NCBI GenBank assembly: GCA_964462985.1
Contig: CAYXAA010000047.1
Location: 1-29,334 of the forward strand
Source: CAYXAA01 sp964462985
Lineage (GTDB): Bacteria; Pseudomonadota; Alphaproteobacteria; Rhizobiales; Stappiaceae
DNA: 29,334 nt
Direction: 5' to 3'
Of the stretch, positions 23,052 through 29,334 are shown piece by piece. The position numbers and the translations under genes were made by a program. Within the stretch, counting starts at the first letter, position 1, and every line of letters starts with the position of its first letter. Below the pieces are notes generated by a model. It was not told where the DNA came from and did no database searches. It worked only from the letters and a program-made list of their open reading frames with translations.

Positions 23052-24170
23052 GTGTTGCCGCAGGCGGCTCGCTCCATGTTCGGGATTGACCATTTGGGGG
23101 TCACTCACCTGCGACAATCGGCTGACGCACCACCAACGACGAACCTGATTGATGTGACCAGGTCAGGCCTTCGCTATGTCAGCGACTCCGAGCCCGGGAT
23201 CCACCGACGCCGGGCCGGGAGAGGCTTCTTCTATCTCGCGCCGGACGGAAGCAGGATCACCGATATCGCGACCCTCAAGCGCATCAGGGCGCTTGCCGTT
23301 CCCCCGGCCTGGACCGACGTGTGGATATCCGCAGATCCGAATGGCCATATTCAGGCAACCGGCCGTGACGCCAAGGCGCGCAAACAGTATCGCTACCATC
23401 CCGATTGGCACGTCGTCCGCGACGATGTGAAGTTCTCGAGCCTTGCGGCGTTCGCCGAGGCGCTGCCATGCCTGCGCAGACATGTAGAGCACGACCTCAA
23501 GCGTCCCGGCATCTGCCGCGACCGCGTTCTCGCCTCCGTCGTGTGGCTACTGGACCGCACGCTGATCCGGATCGGCAATGAAAGCTATCGCAAGGAAAAC
23601 GCAAGCTTCGGACTGACCACACTCCGGTCCAATCACGTAACGGTAGAAGGCTCGCGTCTGCGGTTCTGCTTCACCGGCAAGTCCGGACGAAAATGGAACC
23701 TGCGGCTGATGGACCGACGCATCTCCAGGATAGTTGCCGAAATCGACGAGCTGCCGGGACAGCACCTGTTCCAGTATCTGGACGAGGGCCTCGGACAGCG
23801 TCCGCTCCGGTCCCATGACGTCAACGCCTACATCCAAGATGCGGCCGGTCCGGAGTTTTCTTCGAAACACTTCAGAACGTGGGGCGCAACCACCCGGGCG
23901 GCGGTGATGCTGGCCGGCGTCGTCCCGCCGGCCTCCAAACGCGGCCGTACCCGGCAACTGAACGAGGTGATCGACACCATCGCGGCCCGCCTGCGCAACA
24001 CCCGCGCCGTTTGCCGAAGCGGCTATATCCACCCGGACGTCATTGAAACTTGGAAAACGGGCCGGCTCACATCAGAGATTACCGACCTCCGGCGGCGCTA
24101 TCGCCGCCCGTTGTCTGGGCTCGACCGTGACGAATCCACCGTTTTGCGCTGGCTCCGCAACAAAACTTGA
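23052..24170 (+). CDS. Poxvirus-like bacterial DNA topoisomerase IB
   Basis: This enzyme relaxes supercoils through a 3'-phosphotyrosine intermediate. The 372-residue protein shows the N-terminal domain (GLRYVSDSEPGI, PPAWTDVWISADPNGHIQAT, GRDAKARKQYRYH) and a catalytic domain. Arg173, Lys210, Arg275, Asn316 and Tyr325 each sit exactly 36 positions beyond the Deinococcus radiodurans residues 137/174/239/280/289, as I recall them. The Asn in place of the viral His is normal for bacterial members. The nucleophile context is CRSGYIHPDV. Start: GTG 23052 with AAGG about five bases upstream; an ATG at 23076 is the alternative. Confidence 0.95.
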   Translation: MLPQAARSMFGIDHLGVTHLRQSADAPPTTNLIDVTRSGLRYVSDSEPGIHRRRAGRGFFYLAPDGSRITDIATLKRIRALAVPPAWTDVWISADPNGHIQATGRDAKARKQYRYHPDWHVVRDDVKFSSLAAFAEALPCLRRHVEHDLKRPGICRDRVLASVVWLLDRTLIRIGNESYRKENASFGLTTLRSNHVTVEGSRLRFCFTGKSGRKWNLRLMDRRISRIVAEIDELPGQHLFQYLDEGLGQRPLRSHDVNAYIQDAAGPEFSSKHFRTWGATTRAAVMLAGVVPPASKRGRTRQLNEVIDTIAARLRNTRAVCRSGYIHPDVIETWKTGRLTSEITDLRRRYRRPLSGLDRDESTVLRWLRNKT

Positions 24171-24360
24171 CGTCGCGCTATGGGGCAGTCAGCCGCCAAG
24201 CCGGGGGCCCCTATCGGAACCACGATCGCCTTCCCCATCGAGCACCCGAGCAAACGTCCTTACGCGTTGCTCAAAATCTGAAGTCAACCGGGGGAAAGGG
24301 CTTGCGGGTTATGCCGGTTATGCACGCGGAGTGACGGCGGGGCCGTAGAACCTTCGATGT

Positions 24361-24540
24361 TCATGCATCCTGCGCCTGCTGCGGCGGCGCATCCGTCTCG
24401 TCCGGGTTCGGCACCGGATCTTCATCGGGAAGAGATGGCGGATCCGGCTCCCGAATAGGCCGCGGCGCCGGGTCCGGAAACGGCGGTGGCTGCCGCGGCG
24501 GCTGTTGAGGGTCAGGCTCTGGGAAGGGTGCGTCCGCCAT
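24361..24540 (-). CDS. 59-residue proline-rich acidic protein
   Basis: Read from the ATG at 24540, this gives MADAPFPEPDPQQPPRQPPP followed by further Pro-Asp-Glu repeats (PDPAPRPIREPDPPSLPDED) and ending QQAQDA. Roughly 40 percent of residues are proline. It is certainly disordered and has no signal peptide. The ribosome site is weak, but a perfect EcfG-type site lies 29 bases upstream, and the frame runs cleanly from ATG to TGA. No family is assigned; it resembles, in composition only, the 18224-18436 product. It is convergent with the topoisomerase gene across a 190-base gap with nothing recognised in it. Confidence 0.7.
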   Translation of the reverse strand: MADAPFPEPDPQQPPRQPPPFPDPAPRPIREPDPPSLPDEDPVPNPDETDAPPQQAQDA

Positions 24541-24568
24541 CGTTTATCGTCCGATCGTCTAGAAGACG

Positions 24569-24593
24569 AACGAGGGGAAACCGGAAAGGTTCC
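24569..24593 (-). promoter_or_regulatory. EcfG/RpoE2-type promoter, perfect match, for the proline-rich gene
   Basis: On the minus strand the site reads GGAAC (24589-24593), 16 bases, then CGTT (24569-24572), with 29 bases to the ATG at 24540. Confidence 0.75.
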
Positions 24594-24655
24594 GGCTGCA
24601 TGAATGCGCAATAAGCATGCTTTGCCGCGATTCACATCCGTCCGCGGGATCGGGT

Positions 24656-24916
24656 TCAGTCGCGCTCGACAAACTTGTTGAACCGGCTGGTGCTGCCGCC
24701 TGCCTGATCTTGGTGCAGGAACGCCAGCCGATTGTTTTCGAAAATCTCGAAGAATTCGTCCCAGTCGATCTGCTCGAGGGCTTCCTCCGGCTCCCCGAAG
24801 TCGATCCGCAGGATTCCGCCGGGCTGTTGGGTTCTGACGACGGCCGGATGGCCATCCCTTTCCTCGGCCCATTTCCGGATCTCGTCGTGGTTGGTGGTGG
24901 TGGTCGCCTTGCTCAT
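24656..24916 (-). CDS. Small conserved-type soluble protein, unknown function
   Basis: This 86-residue protein reads TTTNHDEIRKWAEERDGHPA, then GGILRIDFGEPEEALEQIDW and DEFFEIFENNRLAFLHQD, ending SRFNKFVERD. The pattern (H(D/E)xIRxWAExRxGxPA ... LRIDFG ... LAFLxQ ... SRFxKxV) is familiar from many proteobacterial small proteins, some mis-annotated as glucan branching enzymes. Its function is unknown. GGAGG lies eight bases before the ATG, and an EcfG-type site ends 32 bases upstream. Confidence 0.85.
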   Translation of the reverse strand: MSKATTTTNHDEIRKWAEERDGHPAVVRTQQPGGILRIDFGEPEEALEQIDWDEFFEIFENNRLAFLHQDQAGGSTSRFNKFVERD

Positions 24917-24947
24917 CCTGTCGCCTCCTTGGTCTTGAAGATGTCCG

Positions 24948-24972
24948 AACCGCCGGCTCGGCGCCCTGTTCC
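24948..24972 (-). promoter_or_regulatory. EcfG/RpoE2-type promoter for the 24656-24916 gene
   Basis: On the minus strand the site reads GGAAC (24968-24972), 16 bases, then GGTT (24948-24951), with 32 bases to the ATG at 24916. It is the last such site in the window. Confidence 0.62.
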
Positions 24973-25056
24973 CGTTGGGAGCGAGCTTCCTACCAACCAG
25001 AAGCGATCAGCTCTCGAAAGCCGTGCCCGGAAACGGCAGGAAAGCTCCGCCGCCGC

Positions 25057-25782
25057 TCAGCGACCTGTCCTCTTGCGCCACTCCTCATACTTGCGTTGGT
25101 TCTCTTCCTTTGTGCAGGGATAGAGGCCGATGATCGGTGCCCCGGCCCGCACCTCCTCGAGCACGAAATTCTCAAAGCTTTCCATGGCTGTGCATTCCTC
25201 AGCGATCTCTTCGGCAAGATGCGCGGGGATCACCATCACGCCATCGCGGTCCCCGACCAGCACGTCACCAGGAAACACCGGCGCATCGCCGCAGGCGATC
25301 GGGACGTTGATGTCTAGCGCCTCGTGCAGCGTGAGGTTGGTCGGCGCTGAGGGCTTGGCGTAGTAGGCCGGCATGTCGAGTTTGCCGATGCCTTCTGCGT
25401 CCCGAAAACCGCCGTCCGAGACAACGCCGGCCGCTCCCCTCAGCGCGAGGCGGGTGATCAGGATCGAGCCGGCGGTTGCCGCGCGCGCGTCCTTGCGGGC
25501 GTCCATGACGAGCACCCAGCCTGGCGGGCACGTCTCCATTGCGACGCGCTGCGGATGGTCCGGGTTGCGGAAGACGGTGATCGGATTGCGATCCTCCCGC
25601 GCTGGAATGTAGCGCAGGGTGAAGGCCTGTCCGACCATGTTGTCCGGTTTCGGGTCCACCGGCACCACGCCCTGGATGAACTGATTGCGCAAGCCGCGCT
25701 TGTAGAGTGCGGTCGCGACGGACGCGGTCGATACCTTCATCAGCTTGGCCCGCGTGTCGTCGGTGAGTATGTAGTCGGTCAT
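25057..25782 (-). CDS. RraA-family protein (HMG-aldolase-like fold)
   Basis: This 241-residue protein belongs to the RraA/4-hydroxy-4-methyl-2-oxoglutarate aldolase superfamily. The fold signature is clear: VSTASVATALYKRG near the N-terminus, MVGQAFTLRYIP, AATAGSILITRLALRGAAGV, and VSDGGFRDAEGI (metal and substrate residues around Asp123, Arg127 and Asp128). The family includes pyruvate-releasing aldolases and RNase E inhibitors. Beside a sugar-acid dehydratase, an enzymatic or accessory role in sugar-acid breakdown is more likely than RNase regulation; this is inference. Its start lies seven bases after the dehydratase stop, so the two are tightly coupled. Confidence 0.9.
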   Translation of the reverse strand: MTDYILTDDTRAKLMKVSTASVATALYKRGLRNQFIQGVVPVDPKPDNMVGQAFTLRYIPAREDRNPITVFRNPDHPQRVAMETCPPGWVLVMDARKDARAATAGSILITRLALRGAAGVVSDGGFRDAEGIGKLDMPAYYAKPSAPTNLTLHEALDINVPIACGDAPVFPGDVLVGDRDGVMVIPAHLAEEIAEECTAMESFENFVLEEVRAGAPIIGLYPCTKEENQRKYEEWRKRTGR

Positions 25783-25789
25783 GGGTTCC

Positions 25790-27523
25790 TCAGAAAATGT
25801 CGGGCTCGCCGGCGGTCCGGCCGAAGTCGGTCTGCAGGAAATCGAAATCGCACCCGCGGTCGGCCTGCGTTACATGGCGCAGGAACATGTAGCCGTAGCC
25901 ACGCTCGAACCGGGGTTCCGGCGCCACCCAGGCGGCGCGGCGGCGGGCAAGTTCGGCCTCGTCGACGAGCATGTCGAGACGACGGCTCGGGAGGTCGAGG
26001 CGAACGATATCACCCGTCCTCAGCAGCGCCAGCGGACCGCCCACATAGCTTTCGGGGGCAACATGAAGGACGCAGGCGCCATAGGAGGTGCCTGACATGC
26101 GCGCATCCGATATCCGCAGCATGTCACGGTGGCCCTGCTTGATCAGCGCCTTGGGCATGGGCAGCATGCCCCATTCAGGAAAGCCCGGCCCGCCCTGCGG
26201 CCCGGCGTTGCGCAGGACAAGAACGTGATCCGGCGTGACGTTGAGAGTCTCATCTTCGACGGCCGCCTTCATCTCGGGATAGCTGTCGAAGACCAGCGCC
26301 GGCCCTTCGTGGACATGAAACTTCGGATCACAGGCCGCCGGCTTGATCACCGCCCCATCGGGACAGAGATTGCCGCGCAGCACCGCAAGGGAACCCTCAT
26401 GATAGACCGGGTTCGACAAGGGACGGATGACGTCGTCATTGTAGACCTGCGCCCCCTCGAGGGTCATGCCCAGGGGCTTGCCGGTGACCGTCACGGCCGA
26501 GCAATCGAGCCTGTCAGCAAGTTGCTTCATCAGGGCGCGCAGTCCGCCGGCGTAGTAGAAGTCTTCCATCAGGTACTCCTTGCCGGCGGGGCGAACGTTG
26601 GCGATGAGAGGCGTCACCCGCCCCAGTGCATCGAGATCGTCAAGCGTCAGGTCGACGCCCGCGCGCCGTGCCATGGCAATCAGGTGAACGACCGCGTTGG
26701 TCGAGCAGCCCGTCGCCATTGCCACGATGGCCGCATTGCGGCAGGCCGAAGCGGTGACGATCTTGTCCGGCGTCAGGTCCTCCCAGACCATCTCCACAAT
26801 CCGACGGCCGCATTCTGCAGCCATGCGCTGGTGGTTCGAGTCCACGGCAGGAATCGAGGACGCACCCGGCAATGACAGGCCCATCGCCTCCGCAATTGCC
26901 GTCATCGTCGATGCCGTGCCCATGGTCATGCAGGTTCCGGCCGAGCGCGCGATGCCGCCCTGGATCCCAAGCCATTCGGCATCGGAGATATTGCCGGCGC
27001 GCCGCTCGTCCCAGTACTTCCACGCGTCCGATCCCGAACCAAGAAACTTGCCCGCGTAGTTGCCGCGCAGCATCGGCCCAGCCGGCAGATAGATCATCGG
27101 GACCCCTGCCGACAACGCTCCCATCACGAGACCCGGGGTGGTCTTGTCGCAGCCGCCCATCAGCACGACACCGTCGAGCGGATGGGAACGGATCAGTTCC
27201 TCGGTCTCCATCGCCAGCAGATTGCGGTAGAGCATCGAGGTCGGCTTGGTGAAGCTTTCGTCGACCGAAAGCGCCGGCAACTCCAAGGCGAAACCACCGG
27301 CCTGGAACACGCCGCGCTTGACGTCTTGCGCCCGCTCACGGAAATGGGCGTGGCAGGAATTCAGCTCCGACCAGGTGTTGAGCACACCGATCACCGGCTT
27401 GTCACGAAAGTCATCCTCGGCATAGCCCAGCTGCATAAGGCGCGAACGGTGGCCGAAGCTCCGCAGATCGTCGGGGGCAAACCAGCGTGCGGAGCGCAGA
27501 TCCTTGGGTGGTTTCTTGAGCAT
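25790..27523 (-). CDS. IlvD/Edd-family sugar-acid dehydratase, probably L-arabinonate dehydratase
   Basis: This Fe-S dehydratase converts aldonates to 2-keto-3-deoxy-aldonates. The 577-residue protein starts at ATG 27523; the longer frame lacks similarity. Cluster cysteines are Cys57 (NSCHAH), Cys125 (GGCDKTTPG) and Cys198 (GTCMTMG). These are two positions before the Cys59/127/200 that I recall for the Rhizobium leguminosarum L-arabinonate dehydratase. Catalytic text RMSGTSYGA is at 475-483. The sugar-acid subgroup fits better than IlvD proper (LNTWSELN, YNDDVIRP). The exact sugar acid is not proven. The ribosome site is weak, and translation may depend on the upstream small frame ending four bases before it. 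Confidence 0.92.
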   Translation of the reverse strand: MLKKPPKDLRSARWFAPDDLRSFGHRSRLMQLGYAEDDFRDKPVIGVLNTWSELNSCHAHFRERAQDVKRGVFQAGGFALELPALSVDESFTKPTSMLYRNLLAMETEELIRSHPLDGVVLMGGCDKTTPGLVMGALSAGVPMIYLPAGPMLRGNYAGKFLGSGSDAWKYWDERRAGNISDAEWLGIQGGIARSAGTCMTMGTASTMTAIAEAMGLSLPGASSIPAVDSNHQRMAAECGRRIVEMVWEDLTPDKIVTASACRNAAIVAMATGCSTNAVVHLIAMARRAGVDLTLDDLDALGRVTPLIANVRPAGKEYLMEDFYYAGGLRALMKQLADRLDCSAVTVTGKPLGMTLEGAQVYNDDVIRPLSNPVYHEGSLAVLRGNLCPDGAVIKPAACDPKFHVHEGPALVFDSYPEMKAAVEDETLNVTPDHVLVLRNAGPQGGPGFPEWGMLPMPKALIKQGHRDMLRISDARMSGTSYGACVLHVAPESYVGGPLALLRTGDIVRLDLPSRRLDMLVDEAELARRRAAWVAPEPRFERGYGYMFLRHVTQADRGCDFDFLQTDFGRTAGEPDIF

Positions 27524-27527
27524 TGTT

Positions 27528-27695
27528 TTATCCGGTGAATGTAAACAGCAGCCAGACAACGAAAATGGTGAATGCCGCGCCGGCCGCCTCGGGCCAACTG
27601 CCGAAGTTGTAGTGGGCCCGCTCTTCCTAGGCATCGAAAACCAAAAAGGAGATGTCTTCGTCCTGGCGGGTAAGATCCTGATTTTTCGCTTTCAT
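27528..27695 (-). pseudogene. Small membrane-protein gene interrupted by an in-frame amber codon
   Basis: A strong ribosome site (GAGGAGGGGGA) precedes the ATG at 27695. The frame reads 22 residues (MKAKNQDLTRQDEDISFLVF, DA), then TAG at 27627-27629, then continues as EERAHYNFGSWPEAAGAAFT into a hydrophobic helix (IFVVWLLFTFTG) and ends in TAA. The part after the stop looks like real protein, so a nonsense mutation in a roughly 55-residue single-pass membrane protein is likely. It sits between the TRAP permease remnant and the dehydratase, with operon-like spacing on both sides. A sequencing error is the main alternative. Confidence 0.65.
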
Positions 27696-27704
27696 TCCCC
27701 CTCC

Positions 27705-28202
27705 TCAGTCAAGCATTGCGGGCAGCCAAAGGGCTACGTTCGGGAAGAACAGGACGATGAAGAGACCCAAGGCCTGCAGCAAGATGAAAGGCAGGACTGC
27801 GACGAAAATCTCCTGGAGCGCATTGTCCTTTGATGCAACGGACTTGAGAAAAAAGCAGGCAGGACCGAATGGCGGCGACAGGTAATAGAGCTGAATGTTC
27901 ATCGCAAACAATACACCGAACCAGACCGGATCGAAGCCAAGATCGACAACGACGGGCGCGAAGATCGGCACCGTGATGAAAATGATCGCAATCCATTCGA
28001 GGAAGGTCCCGAGCACCATCACGATCAGCATCATGACCACGATCACCCAGATCGGTCCGATGTCGAGCGTCGTCAGCAACCCGCGCAGGAACTCGCCGCC
28101 GCCGATGCGATTGTAGATGCCGATGAGCGACACAGCACCCAGTACGAGCCAGATGATCGATCCGACAGTGAGGACCGTCTGGCGTATGGCATCGCGCGCC
28201 AT
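27705..28202 (-). pseudogene. C-terminal remnant of a TRAP transporter large permease (DctM-like)
   Basis: The 165 residues match only the last third of a TRAP large permease, which is normally well over 400 residues. Family text includes SIIWLVLGAVSLIGIYNRIG, the long helix WVIVVMMLIVMVLGTFLEWI, VPIFAPVVVDLGFDPVWFGV, and LYYLSPPFGPACFFLK. In the same frame, TAG and TGA codons lie directly upstream of the ATG at 28202. There is no ribosome site, and neither the small permease (DctQ) nor the binding protein (DctP) is present. The gene is therefore 5'-truncated and cannot transport by itself. The break falls at the left arm of an inverted repeat (28200-28241). Confidence 0.85.
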
Positions 28203-28241
28203 CAGATGCGCGGGGCCTCACTACCCCAAGCACATCTGATG
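28200..28241. repeat. Interrupted inverted repeat at the TRAP truncation point
   Basis: CATCAGATGCGC (28200-28211) and GCACATCTGATG (28230-28241) are complementary at 11 of 12 positions. Inside them GGGG (28212-28215) pairs with CCCC (28224-28227), leaving an 8-base loop and two unpaired A bases. It could be a hairpin terminator without a T-run, a regulator site, or a scar of the event that removed the permease 5' end. Confidence 0.45.
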
Positions 28242-28242
28242 C

Positions 28243-28256
28243 ACTAATGTATTAGT
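28243..28256. promoter_or_regulatory. Candidate operator for the GntR regulator
   Basis: ACTAAT-GT-ATTAGT is a perfect 6-base inverted repeat with a 2-base spacer, 66 bases before the ATG of the GntR gene and between it and the divergent sugar-acid genes. FadR-type GntR proteins bind short palindromes of about this size; the match to the usual GT-N3-AC core is poor. Confidence 0.4.
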
Positions 28257-28322
28257 TCTTCAGCGTCAAGGGCGGGATATAGTGCCGCCCATCGGACACC
28301 GTCAGGATACGGCATTGATGAC

Positions 28323-29051
28323 ATGAGCAGTCGGGATCCTACCGTGATCGCAACGAGCGGCGGCCTAGCTGATCCGACGCACCGGCCGAGAATCCGGCGC
28401 GTCTTGGTCAGCCAGCAGATTCACGAGGCGCTGCGCGAGCGCATCGTTTCGCTCGAATTCGCTCCTGGCCAGAACCTCTCACGCGGCGAAATTGCCGACT
28501 ACTATGGCGTGAGCCAGACGCCAGTGCGCGACGCAATGCTGAAGCTTGAGGAAGAAGGCCTTCTGATCATCTTCCCTCAGTCCAAGACCGAGGTTTCAAA
28601 GATTGACGTAGGGCAGGCCCGTGAAACGCAGTTCCTGCGTCTTTCGGTGGAATTGGAGGTGACGCGGCGACTAGCGGAGGACGCCGCCGCTCGTGACAAG
28701 ATCGCACCGGCTCGGGAGATCTTCGTCCTGCAGGAAGCTGCGCTTGCGGCGTCGGATCTTGAACGGTTTTCGCATCTGGACCGGCTGTTTCATCGCGCTC
28801 TGTGCGAGGCGGTCGGCGTTGCTAATCTCTGGACGCTTATCACCGCACGCTCCGGTCACATTGATAGGCTGCGCAAGCTCAACCTGCCGGAACCGGGCAA
28901 ACCAAACAACATCCTGCTCTACCACGGTCGGATTCTCGACGCGATCGCCGCCGGTGATCTCGCGGCAACGGAAACAGCCGTGCGGGAGCACCTGTCGGGA
29001 ACACTGGCAAGCGTCGATCACATCATGGCGCGGCACCCCCGATTCTTCTGA
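28323..29051 (+). CDS. GntR-family transcriptional regulator, FadR subfamily (FCD domain)
   Basis: This 242-residue regulator has a winged helix-turn-helix at about 27-90 (VSQQIHEALRERIVSLEFAP, LSRGEIADYYGVSQTPVRDA). A helical FCD ligand-binding domain follows at about 100-235, with its metal-site residues spread over FSHLDRLFHRAL, LLYHGRIL and VREHLSGTL. FCD proteins usually sense small organic or sugar acids. It is divergent from the dehydratase/RraA operon, so it probably controls that locus and itself. The ribosome site is weak. Because the transporter at this locus is broken, the regulator may now respond to an internally formed ligand. Confidence 0.92.
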   Translation: MSSRDPTVIATSGGLADPTHRPRIRRVLVSQQIHEALRERIVSLEFAPGQNLSRGEIADYYGVSQTPVRDAMLKLEEEGLLIIFPQSKTEVSKIDVGQARETQFLRLSVELEVTRRLAEDAAARDKIAPAREIFVLQEAALAASDLERFSHLDRLFHRALCEAVGVANLWTLITARSGHIDRLRKLNLPEPGKPNNILLYHGRILDAIAAGDLAATETAVREHLSGTLASVDHIMARHPRFF

Positions 29052-29114
29052 GAGTGTCGTTGCGGAAAAGAGTTTCACCGGGTCCAGACGTCCGCCCAAA
29101 GCCCGGGATGTCCA

Positions 29115-29334
29115 TCAGCCACGAAAGCCACTCCCCGGCAAGTGAGTGCGAGTCGCATTGCCGCCGCTCTGCGAGTGCCCGCCCTCCTCTTCCATTGCCG
29201 CCCACCAATCTCCCAGAGCGTCAATCAACGGCACAAGCCTGTGGCCGGCCGGCGTCAGATCATACTCGACGCGGAGCGGATAGCCCTCGAACGCCGTGCG
29301 CTGGACGATCCCGGCGTCCTCCAACTTGCGAAGC
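29115..29334 (-). CDS. HxlR-family transcriptional regulator, C-terminal part (gene runs off the window)
   Basis: The last 72 codons of a winged-helix HxlR-type regulator are present. LRKLEDAGIVQRTAFEGYPL leads into RVEYDLTPAGHRLVPLIDAL and GDWW, the classic recognition-helix, wing and dimer-helix arrangement of the family. The N-terminal part, including any sensing cysteine, is beyond the window. A short polar tail follows GDWWAAMEEE. It is convergent with the GntR gene across 63 bases. The target genes are not visible. Confidence 0.88.
   Translation of the reverse strand, partial: LRKLEDAGIVQRTAFEGYPLRVEYDLTPAGHRLVPLIDALGDWWAAMEEEGGHSQSGGNATRTHLPGSGFRG

Noticed and set aside
24300..24350. 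Repeated GGTTATGC words near 24307-24325
   Set aside because: Only two short copies with no spacing pattern; likely chance.
27627..27629. TAG read as pyrrolysine or another recoded amino acid
   Set aside because: There is no sign of recoding machinery, and rhizobia are not known to use it. A nonsense mutation or sequencing error is simpler.

Overview
The window looks like GC-rich alphaproteobacterial DNA, most likely a Rhizobiaceae member of the Sinorhizobium/Ensifer/Rhizobium kind. Three things point there: the paired TIGR02587/TIGR02588-type genes, two ku genes flanking ligD, and promoter-like sites of the form GGAAC-N16/17-(C/G/T)GTT. That form is the established alphaproteobacterial EcfG/RpoE2 general-stress consensus. 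I ran no database search; family names rest on motifs read by eye.

Positions 1-25000 read as a general-stress-response island. In order they hold: a zinc alcohol dehydrogenase fragment with an SRPBCC protein, an MscS-type channel overlapping a small gene, an aldo/keto reductase, a DUF883 plus holin-like membrane pair, an SDR oxidoreductase, the TIGR02587/88 pair, a tail-anchored protein, a 44-residue membrane protein followed by a PQQ glucose dehydrogenase, a DUF3008 protein with a small partner, membrane proteins, an NHEJ block (ku, ligD, and a second convergent ku), small unknown proteins, MgtC, an AI-2E-family permease, a UdgX-like uracil-DNA glycosylase, a CBS protein, an NDUFA9-like protein, a DUF2188 protein, a bacterial topoisomerase IB, and two more small proteins. 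I count 18 sites with intact GGAAC and NGTT (N = C, G or T) at the right spacing. All point at a start codon, and 17 of them lie 25-76 bases from it. This suggests one sigma factor drives DNA repair, envelope and redox functions together. The sigma factor and its NepR/PhyR partners are not in the window.

Positions 25057-29051 are different: a sugar-acid catabolic locus with an RraA-like protein, an IlvD/Edd-family (L-arabinonate-type) dehydratase, and a FadR-like GntR regulator. I saw no EcfG-type site here. The locus appears damaged. The TRAP transporter large permease survives only as its C-terminal third, and a small gene between it and the dehydratase carries an in-frame amber codon. The window ends in the C-terminal part of an HxlR-type regulator.

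No gene-free stretch exceeds 300 bases. The longest are 17938-18223 (two divergent promoter-like sites), 19893-20161 (one weak site, otherwise nothing recognised) and 20789-20992 (nothing recognised). I saw no tRNA, rRNA, CRISPR array or intact insertion sequence.
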